Under the pieces are notes generated by a model. That model made no database searches. It had not been told where the DNA came from and saw nothing but the letters and a program-made list of their open reading frames with translations. A program made the translations under genes and the position numbers. 64,000 nucleotides of DNA, taken from the NCBI RefSeq assembly GCF_030864355.1, contig NC_083400.1, positions 15,001-79,000 on the forward strand, read 5' to 3'. Of this stretch, positions 24,950 to 35,765 are shown one piece after another. The stretch comes from Cutaneotrichosporon cavernicola. Lineage: Eukaryota; Basidiomycota; Tremellomycetes; Trichosporonales; Trichosporonaceae. Each line of letters opens with the position of its first letter. The stretch's first letter is position 1.

Positions 24950-27198
24950 ATGGGCCCGGACAATCAAATGTCCAAGCCCATGGTAAACATGGCTCAACTT
25001 CCATCTTACCCTTCACGCAGCGCAGCCAGCATAGCACTTGACCCCTCATCCCCCGGCCTCTCAATCACCAACCCCATCGACCTCAGATTCGACTCACCTG
25101 AACTACAAGAACAACAGGAACAAGTCGGCCCTCTTCCCCCTCCGTCTCCCCGCGCACTCAAGTCGAGAGCCTTCTCCACCACCCCAATGCCGGCTTCTGG
25201 ACCCCCAGAAGCCATCCATCCCATCCCCCCAGGCGACAACGCCATCCTTGCTCTGGATCAGATGCGCTTCCTCGGGCGAGACCGACAGTTTCCTGAAGCC
25301 CAGAGATGCGGCATAACCATCGACGATGACATGTGTGACGCGCTTATCGGCAGTGCGAACAACTTGATCAAGGTGAGTACGACAAGGAGCGAACAACCAG
25401 TGCTTGCTGGGGAATACGTACTGTTCTGACAGGCAGCACATCGAGGTCCACCTCGCGCGCCTTCGGGCCCTTAGTAACGAACAGCTCGCTACCACGTTCT
25501 TTCGCTTGGGCTGCTATCCTGTGCACCACGACAGCATTCGGGACATCGAGCAACAAGCACGCGAGTACGGAGACAAGATGGCCGAAAAGTATTGTCCCAT
25601 TGCAGGTACGAGTACATTCCTCACATTGCGGCTGGCTAATATGAGACTGTCCCCACCCCAAGATCATAAAGCCTGAGCAGCATTACAGCAGCCTCGCGCT
25701 ACACGGGAGCGAGCCGTTCACACGACAACGCTTACGCCCTCCCATAACCCTCCAACCTGTCCAGTTGAGTCACTTGCCACCGCTGCCGACTGCGGTAGCG
25801 CCCTACAACATTACCTGCCACGAGATTCAACCGTTCCGGGGCCAGGGTGAGGGCCCGCGCAAGAACTCTCCCGAGAACAATTTCCCCATCATTCCCGTCG
25901 ACTGCCGCAAAGGCGACCCGCTCATGATCGCCAACGGTTCAGGGATACCGGACGAGCGAGGCATGAGCGTGTACTGGTCATCGGACTTCTTCCGACCCAT
26001 CGACGAAGTCGACTCCGACGACGAGAATGCGACCGTGGGTGCGGCCTCTGTTCCTGGCAGCTCCATGGGGACAGGTATGATGGGCACCGGCAAACCCGTC
26101 GCGCTCTCGCGCGGGAGACGCTCAGTCAGCGTCCTGTCCGACGCGACGTTCCTTCCAGACTCGCCGCAATCGGCCTTCGCCGCAGGAATCTCGAGGCTCC
26201 CGTCGCTGCCAGCCGTCTCAGAGCGACGGTCGACCCGCAGCGCCTTGGTCGGACCAACAAACCCGACGCCATCAGTCCGGACAACCCCTGCCCCATCATC
26301 CCTACCTTCATCCCTTCCTGAGAGTGAGCCAGGCCTGTCGTTGTCGCGGAATGACTCGCTCGGCATGATCCCCACCCGTCCCTCGACCCCCATCGCCTCG
26401 CAACCGCGTCCTAGTCGCACGGCCGCGTCCTCCTCCATGTTACCACCACTTGGTATCGACAGGGACGGCATGATCAAACTCACCCGCCACGTGCCGTTTC
26501 CTCCGTGGCACAAGCCCGTCCCGCAAGGCATGTCGGGGTCATCGGTTACTGTGGGTCCGCCCAAAATAATCTTGCGCGAGATCATGAACCCATTGCAGTA
26601 CGTGCGGCAGGCTCGGCAGCGGGCCGTGGATTCGAACACGGGGGAGTCGACAAACGAGCTGGACGCAGCCATGGGAACACAGTACGAGGAGCGCGATGAG
26701 TTGGAGAAGGATGTCGAATCGTCATTGTCGTCTGGCAGAGCCAGATTGCGTAACCCACTTCCAGCTGGCCGAAGAACCCCGTCAGCTGATGCAGACGTGC
26801 AGCCAAGAGCGATGAGCTCCAGCCAGTTCATGGTGGGAGCGCGGGCCTCAACCACGTCTGGTACGAGCACCTCAATCAGCGCTGGAGCGAGGCCCTTAAC
26901 AGACGCTGGACCCAGATCGTCCAAGGCTGACAGCGCACCACTTCTGGCGTCGAAGGCGAGACGCAAACGCAAGCGACTGACCGACGAGCAGATCGACAAA
27001 GCAGCGCACGCATATGCGCAGCGTAAGACCGGTGTGCTAATCGGCTTTGCGTATTGGACGGCATACTCGAACTTTCTGGACGACAACGATCACCACGTCG
27101 CGCTCGTTGAGGAGGAGGGTGGATGGCTTCAAAAGACGCGGACGAGATGCAGAAGGATACAGCAGGCGACCTCTGACGGGGATGGCAATGCCGAGTGA
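24950..27198 (+). CDS. unrecognised nuclear-type protein, possible GC-AG intron
   Basis: Proposed exons are 24950-25372, 25437-25601 and 25663-27198, about 707 residues. Exon 1 is Pro/Ser-rich and ends in a helical block; exon 2 encodes a charged helix-rich block (HIEVHLARLRALSNEQLATT). Exon 3 opens IIKPEQHYSSLALHG, continues through an acidic DEVDSDDENATVG stretch and long Ser/Pro/Thr-rich linkers, and ends with a basic ARRKRKR likely nuclear signal and a Trp/Tyr-containing helix (IGFAYWTAYSNFLDD). The exon 2-3 join keeps frame only if the donor is GCAGGT at 25602. The ordinary GT donor four bases later gives a stop after DHKA. A sequence error or two separate genes are alternatives. No family is recognised, and no homeodomain WFxNxR motif was found. 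The ATG has a CACCATGG context. Confidence 0.55.
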
Positions 27199-27947
27199 TG
27201 GTCATGAGCGCCAGAAGCATGCATGGGGAGAAGACAGAGAGACCATTTGCGTGACCTTGCTGTCATCTTGCATCCATGTGTAACTTGTGTGACATCAAAA
27301 AGACATCCGCAACGCTGCTGGTAACACTGAAAAGCTTAAGGTGGCTCCTGACAATGGCGACTCGTTGGAAGTAACGGATTCTAACCAAGCGGTCGTTATC
27401 GCTGCGTCCGCCTAGGATCATGTCCCCACCTCATGCGGCCGACAACCGCCGACGCTCAATCCTCTACTCGATCAGACGGGGCCATGAATAACCCGACGGC
27501 CACGTCCAGCTGACCGAAATGCAAGCGCCGCCGAGAGTGCTTGTGTATTCGTCGGCCTGGATCAAGGAGTTACGCGGACTCGGGGCGGAACCCCAAAACA
27601 ATGGCTCTCGGACCCACAGGAGCGCCAACCTCGGTGGCGGGTCCAGGACTTGTAAGAGGCCTCTGGAATAGCGGTGGGCCAAAGCGCAAGGGAAGAACAA
27701 AGAGTTCCGTCTCGCACCCGCTCGATCGATCTCGATCTCGCTCTCACTCTCCTACCGTGCGTCCCGGCGTTTGAATACCTTGGTCCGAGCGGCGTGCCTT
27801 CACGATCGAGATCTCTCAGGTCGGCGGTGTTTTGACCACTTCGATGTGGTCGAGGCCAACGGATCAACGACCCCGGACCGGGCCCCTCTGGTTCTTCCAG
27901 ACCCCGCTTGGACAACCGCCAAAGTTTTTCCACGTCCCAGCCACTCC
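27199..27947. other. intergenic or unresolved 5' exons
   Basis: A 57-codon open frame from ATG 27601 (MALGPTGAPTSVAGPG, then an RSRSRSHS run) is followed by a GTGCGT donor-like site and might be an upstream exon of the gene at 27948, but no phase-compatible junction was found. Otherwise nothing is seen. Confidence 0.3.
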
Positions 27948-28271
27948 ATGCGTCGTAACTCCATGCATCATAGCGACCGCCGGGGTCGTCAGAGTGTGTC
28001 GCAGGCGGGGCTCAAGAGAGTCTTGGTGCAACACTGGAAGTACGACAAATCTCTCCTACAGTCCAATGCGGAACAGGTCCAGCGCCGTCTCGGCACCCAG
28101 ATGCTCTGCTACGAGCGGAATATTGAGTTTCTGCAACACATGCGCCAGGTCCACGACAAGTTCTTCAAGGGCATGAACGAGATCATCATGCAGAGACTGA
28201 GCGCTTTGGGGGCTGAGCTGGTGAAGAATGACTCTGCCTTATGTCCAGGGCTGTCGTCCACCATTCCGTGA
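27948..28271 (+). CDS. small basic helical protein, hypothetical
   Basis: The open frame from the ATG at 27948 gives 107 residues. The frame stays open upstream without another ATG, so exons may be missing. The N-terminus is Arg/His/Ser-rich (MRRNSMHHSDRRGRQSVS). The rest looks helical and charged (KRVLVQHWKYDKSLLQSN, QVQRRLGTQMLCYERNIEFL, MNEIIMQRLSALGAELVKN). No family is recognised. The regular helix-like pattern and codon use argue for real coding sequence, but the start is unsure. Confidence 0.4.
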   Translation: MRRNSMHHSDRRGRQSVSQAGLKRVLVQHWKYDKSLLQSNAEQVQRRLGTQMLCYERNIEFLQHMRQVHDKFFKGMNEIIMQRLSALGAELVKNDSALCPGLSSTIP

Positions 28272-28721
28272 ATGACTTTTTATGCCATACGGCTGGGAGG
28301 GCTATTGACAAGCGAGCAGTTTTGGTGACAGTAGGCTAATACCCTCGCTGGCCAACTGTGGACTTGGGGCTGGGGCTGGGGATGCGGTGTAAACATACGC
28401 TGTGGGTCCCAAGACACCGCCCTGATATGTCGAGCTTGTTCCCGAGTGTCGTTCCGTGGTCCGAGCTCGGCGCTGTAGCCCCAGCCAAACATCCTTGACT
28501 ATTACTCTTCCACTTCATTACTGCAACACGTACTCGACGACCTGGTGCGTGGCGACGTGGCGACGATGAACTCTGGCTGATTTGTCACTAGCCAACTTGC
28601 AGGCCAGAATCTTCAATCACATTCCCCACCTCGGATTCCTCCCTCAAACTTCAGGTATGCTGTTTCATGCCTTGGCCATGGCTCACGGCAGGCCCCCCAT
28701 TGACCCCATCCGCCTTGCACA
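28272..28721. other. intergenic
   Basis: No gene seen. The last part likely holds the 5' leader of the next gene, possibly with a leader intron starting AG-GTATGC near 28652. Confidence 0.5.
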
Positions 28722-29128
28722 ATGGACCCGAAGTGGTTCGAGATGGTCAACAACGTGAGTGCCATCCTCCGAACCGCGCCTGATTGATCTAGAACGCCGA
28801 TATCTCTATCAGGCGCGAGGCCGAGAGGGTTTTGCCCGAAATCAATCGCTTCCTTCACATGATTAACAACCCCGACTTCCAAAAAGAGCTCGCCACCATC
28901 GACGATTGCGACCTACTGTTGCAGCACTGTCGGTGGGCCGACCACAATGTATGGTGGATGCAAGGGTTCATCGACAAACTTGTTGCGGGCTCCAAGGCGA
29001 CCAACGTGCCCCTGGACCACGGACAGTTGAACGTTATCGGCCACTTCACGGCTGCGATCCGGGTTAATGCTTTGTTGGCCAACAAGTTTCGTAAGGCGGT
29101 AGAGAAGCATAGAGAGGTGGGTCTGTAA
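28722..29128 (+). CDS. small two-exon helical protein, hypothetical
   Basis: Exons 28722-28754 and 28793-29128 (GTGAGT donor, TGATTGAT branch-like motif, TAG acceptor) give 122 residues starting MDPKWFEMVNN. The sequence is rich in helix formers, with several Trp and His residues (CRWADHNVWWMQGFIDKLV) and a C-terminal KFRKAVEKHREVGL. No signal peptide or membrane segment is seen. I do not recognise it. Together with the neighbours at 25 and 28 kb it forms a run of small or partly helical proteins of unknown role. A GTGGGT near the stop could be another donor, so the C-terminus may extend. Confidence 0.5.
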
Positions 29129-29875
29129 CTGGTGGAATTCAGAGCATGTGTATGGTAATCATGATAACATGGGAAGGAGCCCAACAAGTCCACATGGTCG
29201 CCCCTACTCTTTGTTGTTTGCTTTTCTCGCCATCTTATCATTTACAACTTTCCTGTTAAATAGAATTGACATGGCTTGCGCTGACAAGATAAGCCGGCTC
29301 GGGCCAGCGCAATTGATCTTAACAAACCACGGACCCATGCTCAACTCAACTCTCCCCTCGCGACTGCCTTCTGGTCGAGTCATAATTCCCGGTTGGAGCT
29401 GAAGGATATGTGGTCTGTGCGACCCGATATCGATCTGTGCACGAGTGCGAGCGATTTAAACCAAACATTTCGACCAAAACCAATGCCAAACACTCCCACC
29501 GACTGCTTCCACAACAACTAAACTCCAACCTCCCAACATTCTCTCCTTCAGCTCTTCCCATTGGTATAGCGGCTGGCGTAATCCTCTTCCCTTCTCTCTC
29601 TCTTCAGCCTTCGTTGACGAGTTCCCTTGGCGTTTTGTGTAGAGAATATTCCCACAGGGCTCCGCTTGAACATTCCATACTTTTGCCAAGTGACAGTGAG
29701 TCCCCAATGGCCTCCCATGGCACGGACAGCTTAAACGAGTAGCTAACCACAACAGGACCCGGCATCCGACGAATCCAAGCGCTTGCTACAGTACTCGCTG
29801 TTACAGTTCAGAGTCCGCCTGTTTTCTGGTGAGTTGACGCATCAAGGCCCGTGGCTACCACTGACCAACCAGCTG
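29129..29875. other. long leader region of next gene
   Basis: Two introns are predicted in the 5' leader of the gene at 29876: GTGAGTCC (29698) to ACAACAG (29756), and GTGAGTTG (29829) to CAACCAG (29872). In the frame of the downstream start a stop codon lies just before the first intron, and no ATG precedes 29876, so these look like untranslated exons. Confidence 0.4.
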
Positions 29876-31615
29876 ATGCCTCCCACCGCCGGATCCAATC
29901 GAGGCCGTGGTAGAGCAGGTGGTGGTGGCCGAGGGCGTGGTGGTGGCCCAAGCCGAAGGGGCGGTGGCCGTAACCCCGAGCAGCACCTAGCGCCAGCCGG
30001 CAGAGGACCGTCCGTTGTCGACCCTGCTGCCGACAACGACAGGGTTCCGCGCGGCCGACCTCGAGGCAGACCTCACGGCAGTCGAGGGGCCCGTGGTCGG
30101 CCGCCCAACCGCAATGTTGTTGTCACGCGAGCAACACGACGCCAGATGAACAAGTGCCCAGACGACACCGATGATTCGGGAGACGACTCGGACTCGGAGG
30201 ACAGCTTGACCGACTTTGAAGACTCGGACTCGAGTGACGAGTACATCCTACCCAAGGCTACCTCTCGCAGTCAGAGGCACCTGCCCCGTTCCCATTCCGG
30301 ACATTCCACCCGCGCCAACCCTCGGTTCCCCCATGACGACGGGCGTGATGGTTTCGAATCCACCCACAACTTGAAGTCAGGCGACGACTCGCGGACGCAC
30401 GACAACTCCAAGTCCCAACTCTCTTCTTCCTCCTCGTCCTCGTCCTCGTCGGAGGACGAGGACAAGGATATCAACTACCGGCCCCCATATTATGTCAAGC
30501 GCCGCAAACCTGCCCACCTCCGCTCCAGTCCTCGCCTGCAAGGCCGCTTTGATCCAGTGTCAGAGGAGAGGGATGAACTCGACAGCATCAAGGAGGAGGA
30601 GGAGGAGGAGGAGGAGGAGGATATCGTCGTAGACGTCAAACCGGAGAACGAGCTCCGTCACTCCGTGGAGGAGGACGAGCCCAGCAACGCCGTGAACGAG
30701 AACGAACTGGGATATGTCGTGGACGAGAACCAGCTCGACTATGTCGTGAAGATGGAGGACGAGCTCGACTATGTCATGGCCGAGAACCATATCCACTATG
30801 TCGTGAAGATGGAGGACGAGCCTGAACGCACCGTGGAGGAGGAGGAGCTCGGCCGTGCCAGGAAGGAGGAGGAGGAGCTCGGCCGTGCCAGGAAGGAGGA
30901 CGAGGTCAACAACGACGCCGAACCCCTTGGTTTCACCATCAAGAAAGAGCCAGGCGAGCCGGGCGATGACATCGCCAGCGCCTATCACAACCCCGAGCGG
31001 GCCTCCGCTGATCGTCCGTCGTCCGACATCCGCACGCCGAATCCACGGAAGAGGAGACGCGAACATACCCCTCCCTATTCGCCACCCGCCGCCAACCACC
31101 ACCAGCACAACAAAGCATATCATCCGTCCTTGATCCTTGCCCAGGTCCAGAACCTCGCTCTGGTTGCAGGGGCCATCGGGCACCCGGGCGGTCCCTTGAC
31201 ATGGAGGGCAGACAGTATTCCGGGACGCTTGCAGTCGCTCAACATAGTGTACCAGGCTGCTGGCCGCATCGCGACCCTGGCAACTGGAGTCAGGACAGGG
31301 GCTACTCCAGCTCCGCAGGCATCAAGCATTACCGCCCTTAAAACGTCGGGCGTCCCAACTCCTCCGGACCGGACCGCTCCAACTCCTCCTATACCTGGTC
31401 CCTGGGCTCGCCAAGCAGTCGGTGCCACGGTTTCTCTGCCAGCTACCACCGCAGTTCCTCCGCATGCTAACGCCTCCGCTCCTCAAGAAGCTCGCGATGC
31501 GGCAAATGTGGCCTCTCAAACGCTTCGCACCCTGGCTCCCCAATCAGCTTGCCCATGTAGTCCGTCAGGCAGGTGGCGTTACACTCGCTCGCACACCTCG
31601 CCTCTCGTCTACTGA
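29876..31615 (+). CDS. RGG-box and acidic-repeat nuclear protein, unknown
   Basis: The open frame from the ATG at 29876 gives 579 residues. The N-terminus is an RGG-type region (NRGRGRAGGGGRGRGGGPSR) followed by AT-hook-like RGRPRGRPHGSRGARGRPPN. Next come Asp/Ser-rich stretches (DDSDSEDSLTDFEDSDSSDE), a run of Ser, and a run of eight Glu. Imperfect acidic repeats follow: DYVVKMEDE appears with HYVVKMEDE, and EEELGRARKEE is repeated. A basic PRKRRREH nuclear signal lies near residue 385, and the C-terminal part is Ala/Pro/Thr-rich. RGG boxes usually bind RNA and AT-hooks DNA, so a chromatin or RNP role is inferred only. The C-terminus may be spliced differently, since another open frame continues past the stop. 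Confidence 0.6.
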   Translation: MPPTAGSNRGRGRAGGGGRGRGGGPSRRGGGRNPEQHLAPAGRGPSVVDPAADNDRVPRGRPRGRPHGSRGARGRPPNRNVVVTRATRRQMNKCPDDTDDSGDDSDSEDSLTDFEDSDSSDEYILPKATSRSQRHLPRSHSGHSTRANPRFPHDDGRDGFESTHNLKSGDDSRTHDNSKSQLSSSSSSSSSSEDEDKDINYRPPYYVKRRKPAHLRSSPRLQGRFDPVSEERDELDSIKEEEEEEEEEDIVVDVKPENELRHSVEEDEPSNAVNENELGYVVDENQLDYVVKMEDELDYVMAENHIHYVVKMEDEPERTVEEEELGRARKEEEELGRARKEDEVNNDAEPLGFTIKKEPGEPGDDIASAYHNPERASADRPSSDIRTPNPRKRRREHTPPYSPPAANHHQHNKAYHPSLILAQVQNLALVAGAIGHPGGPLTWRADSIPGRLQSLNIVYQAAGRIATLATGVRTGATPAPQASSITALKTSGVPTPPDRTAPTPPIPGPWARQAVGATVSLPATTAVPPHANASAPQEARDAANVASQTLRTLAPQSACPCSPSGRWRYTRSHTSPLVY

Positions 31616-34600
31616 TACATCTGCGGTCCAGTTCCAAAGGCATCTGGCCCTCCCACACCTGTTGGGCCTGTCACCCCCATCCTTCCGTTACTAACTGACG
31701 ATGCTTCAGTAACAACGACCCGTCACTGTCACATGACCTATCGTACAGTATATATATATAGGTTTTGTTACTGTTTGTACTTGCAACGCATGTATCACCT
31801 TGTCACCCAAGTCGATCCGACTACATTGGAACTACATCCATCTTTCACCGGTCTCGAGCAAACCGGCTATCGGTGAATACTATCCGTCCACGACAGAGGG
31901 GAGTTTCTCGTAATGTGAACTGGATACAAGTTGGTTTTGAGGTTTGCGGCAATTACAAGAGTCCAGCTGACCGCGCTGTTCACATCTGGATCTGAATAGG
32001 GCTATACAGCGCAAGGAGCTGTTCGACGTCCCGTGGCCCTACCCCTGTACCACCTTTTGACAGGTGGCTGCATCCCCTTCCAGCTCGCCCTGTGCGACTC
32101 AGCTTGGATGACCACATCCCGCTTGGATGCACTCCTCGTACGACTGTCCGCGAACCTGTTGCAGCTTGGGCCACGATCTCCAGCTTGCCCAGCATCTCCC
32201 TCAGATACACCTGTAGTCTGGCGACGACCAGCCATAGCGCAGTGGTAGTGTGGACCCACCAGCAATGACGACAACCTGTTAAGACTCCTATGCGAAAGCG
32301 AATGAGGCGATCTGACTTATCCGAGCTGGCATTTCTGTCTTTTTCAACACCGCCTTTCGCCTCCGCTCTTGCCATTTACCTCCTCAGCTTAGTGACCGAG
32401 GCTACTGGCAGCATTTGAAAGCGCGGGAAGGAGTCGAAGGCTGGTAGTGTGGAGGCCGCGCAATGATCGCGCTGGGGTCACTGCATCATTCAACTTACCT
32501 GAATCTCGGCTGTTTGGGTAATGTTGTTTTGGAGGGTTGTTCTAAGAGTCTTAGTTGAACGACATTGTACACTGCGATGATTCTTTCAGATTAATCTTGC
32601 TGAAAGGACTTGTGTGACACTATGTGGCTTGTACGTGGTCAGGCTGACTTGGTTTCTCAATGAGCGGTGTCTTATGAGTTCACTCGTTGTGTCGTGTTCT
32701 GGATCCTGGGCTGATAACCCCAAAGGCTGACAGAGGGGAGCAATGTTGACGAGCCATGGCTACAGTAGATTATGAGTTCCCTCGGCCCTCAGGCATCCGA
32801 CTTCGGACTGCGGGTATCAGACTCACAACCCCTCACTCCCCTCGGCCTCTCAGACTCATCTTGCCGACAGTGCTGCACGAGCCCACAAAATATCTCTATA
32901 CGCCATTGAAGAACCGCCGGACAGCGGCGAGAGCTTCAACAATCTCCCCCGCCGATCGCGGTCATTCAAAACAAACCCGCTTCCGAGCTCACATACTGCA
33001 ATGCAATTCGGTCTATCGTTACATCTTCCCCTTGTAGGAAAGGCTCAATTTAACCAGATGTTGGAGCAGTCTGGAGCCAGTATTAGATGCCCCACGCAGC
33101 CCCTATTGTGTTATCTGTCTTCGATTCTCATTATTGTGGGGGGAAGCGGTAGTGAAGGGAAGCAGAACGGGGCGGAGGTAGAAAAATCATTAGCGAAGTG
33201 GTCTCGCTACTTTAAAGAGTGATTATCTTTTGCAGATGAACCTGCTCAGGGCGCAAAAATGACCGTGCAGTCTCGAATTCCACTCGATATGGCTGTTGCA
33301 GAGTTCTTCGGATCGTCACGTCCCGCGGCACCCAAATGCGAGATTACGCTGATTACGGAAGGGCCGAGAGTGTAGCGCACCGGAGCGGTACGCTTGAACG
33401 CTCTGGCGGATTTTTCTTCAATCCTCATGGAACCACGTACTGCCGGAGACGCTGAGGAGAGTTTGTGGCAGTGGAGGTTGTGGCACCTTTGGTGGCTACC
33501 CGGCAAGTGTCAACTTGGGCCGCCGACTCAGATGCACGAACAATGCCTGTCTCGATGCTGATCCGGATAGCTAGTAGGCGGGACTGGCGCGGCGGTAGTG
33601 TCTGGGAAGCTCGGAAGTAGCACAGCTCGCACTCGTTCCCCTTGGCTTTTCCCAAACGAACGTTCTCTTGCGCCCACGCCTTCACACCTGGGTGTGCAAG
33701 AATGAACACACACGATGTTCTTCTCTTAGGGATGACACATGCCAATCTCGCGATATCCTTGGGCTTCACGAAGCACACAGACGCCAAGGAGGATCCGAAA
33801 GTCGAAAGTGAGGGATCACCGCAATGACGGCCCCTTCCAACTCACAAGGCTACATATGGTGCGCATAGAGAGCTGCAATTTTGCGTGGTGTAACCGTAAG
33901 ATTGCCCTTACTCTGGCATTGATGGACGTCTTGGTTCTTTAGATACGCGCGGTTCATGCAATCCATTCGCGTGTCATGACAACCCAATTGACTTCTGAGC
34001 CACCACCCGCTCCTTTTGGCACTGCTTGCTCTGAAAACTCTGCGCGTCCACACGGCCAGCTGAAATCCACCGGCACAGGACCCAGTGTGACCTCTGGGGT
34101 TACATAGGCTGTTCTCTTCGCTGCATGGAACCACAGTGGTGCTGTCAACTGAGCACCCCGACAAGCGTACAGCAAGCAGGGACACAAGTCTAACCGGAGA
34201 ATTAGGATTAGTTATTAGGGGAACGCTAAGGCTAATTCTAATTGCCGGGTATTTATCAGCCGGGCAGTAATTCTGGTCTTCAAGGGCTTCCTGACCTGCC
34301 TTTTTTAATTCATTCTACTTGAGCGGTCTAAGAGGGCTGTGTCAAGGAGCATGCGGGGATGGCTTATTAATTAGACTCGGATGCGCACTTTGCGCAAAAG
34401 ACACAACAAACTTTTATCATAATTCTGAGCATGCTTTTACTCTGTATGCGGTCTACAATGCGTCAAATGGCTTGATTGTCCTGATGCGGACCAACTCACG
34501 TCACTTGCGCTTTCAGCCACAAGTTGAAGCCTCCGACCATTGTCTGCTCTGGCAAACGGTTCCAAAGGCAGGCGTTGTCGGGATAAGGCTCAATGTGTAG

Positions 34601-35765
34601 TCTCCTTTGCAATCCGCCATATGTATCTTTCAACTATAACCCCGGAGAACGCCGGTTCTAGGTGTCTGTGCCTGTCCCAGATTCCAGTAATCTAGTAACA
34701 AACCGAGTAATGAGTTTGATAGAGAAAGCAATAAACAATAACAATATTAATACGCAAACAATCCTCTCTTTCGCTCGTTTACTCTTTTGCTCTTGTTCTA
34801 CTTCCTTTCTCCTTCCCTCTCTCAATCTCACTCGTTCTCCAACCTTGTATCTCCTTGGCTCTTGATTCTCTCTTGTTACGCTCATTCCGGTGGCCCGGCT
34901 CCTCCCGCTACTGATGGCCCTCCTCCCGCTACTGACAGCCCTCCTCCCGCTACCGACAGCCCTGTCGCTCGCGCGACCCTCCGTTCTCGCCGTTGACGTC
35001 GTGTTGATACCAGTATCCTGTGTTACTCTGGCTCGTGTGGTATAGTTGATTGAGCATTGGCAGCATATTTCCGTCCACAGCGTACCCCTGACAACAATTA
35101 GCCAATTTGTGTGCCTCTGGGAACTGACGAGGCACGATCCGCATTTTAAATCTCTTGTCTCTCCTGCTTCTTATGCAGAAAGCGCAATAGTTTGCATAGG
35201 AGAGCGGTTGCGCGGACAGACAAAGGGCATGCGTTGATGCGACAAATACTTAGAGACCTCATGAACGCAAAGCGTTATGAATCATAACATGCAAGGCCTA
35301 GCTGAGCATGCCCCTCCAACTTTTGCGGCCCCGTGGGGGCTCGGGGTTGCAAGCCAGGACAGTGCGCTTGGGGGAGGCATGCATAAGCTCAGAAACGCCA
35401 CTGGAGCATGACGAGGACAGGAAAGGTAAAGCAGATGATAGAATAGATGAGCAGGTCGCGATTCGAAACATGACCATGCCACATTCCAATCAGGCAATAA
35501 AGTCATGCATGCCACATCCAACTCTTAACCTTGCATCTACCCATTTCACCCTTCAAGCTTTGTAATAAGCCTCAAGCCACAAGCTACATACCACAAGCCG
35601 ACCTCACCTCAGGAGCGCTGTCATATGCATGAATGTCGTGCAAATGTCTTATCCGGCGCTTCCCGTCGCTTCCGTAAGCCCAAGATAGATCGGAAATGCC
35701 CGTTAGTCTCTACGCCATATATCCACCTCGTTGATCTCCAGCACTCTCCACTGCAACCATCGAGA
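31616..35765. other. gene-poor 4-kb stretch
   Basis: No supported gene. Open frames are short and without motifs. A tRNA A-box-like word occurs at about 32231, and a 21-bp coding-like tandem repeat at 34898-34960. Composition is mixed, with AT-rich parts at 34200-34250 and 34730-34760. The region could hold decayed mobile elements or non-coding RNA, but nothing decisive is visible. Confidence 0.5.
34898..34960 (+). repeat. 21-bp tandem repeat, three copies
   Basis: Three 21-bp units (CCTCCTCCCGCTACTGACAG-like) at 34898, 34919 and 34940 translate in one frame to PPPATDG/PPPATDS/PPPATDS and then PVARATLRSRR before a stop. The frame opens at about 34787 without an ATG, so this is either a gene remnant or chance. 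Confidence 0.7.

Noticed and set aside
25827..27086. 419-codon minus-strand open frame
   Set aside because: It mirrors the plus-strand exon with its acidic and basic motifs; the antisense product has no domain and high codon-shadow character.
24950..27198. Mating-type homeodomain gene
   Set aside because: No homeodomain helix-3 signature (WFxNxR) is present in any frame, and none of the usual mating-locus neighbours are here.
32229..32300. tRNA-like A box (TAGCGCAGTGGTAGTGTGG) with a weak CCATAG/CTATG pairing
   Set aside because: There is no proper B box (TGTTAAGACTCC departs from GTTCGANTCC), no full T stem and no clean anticodon stem. At best it is a decayed tRNA fragment.
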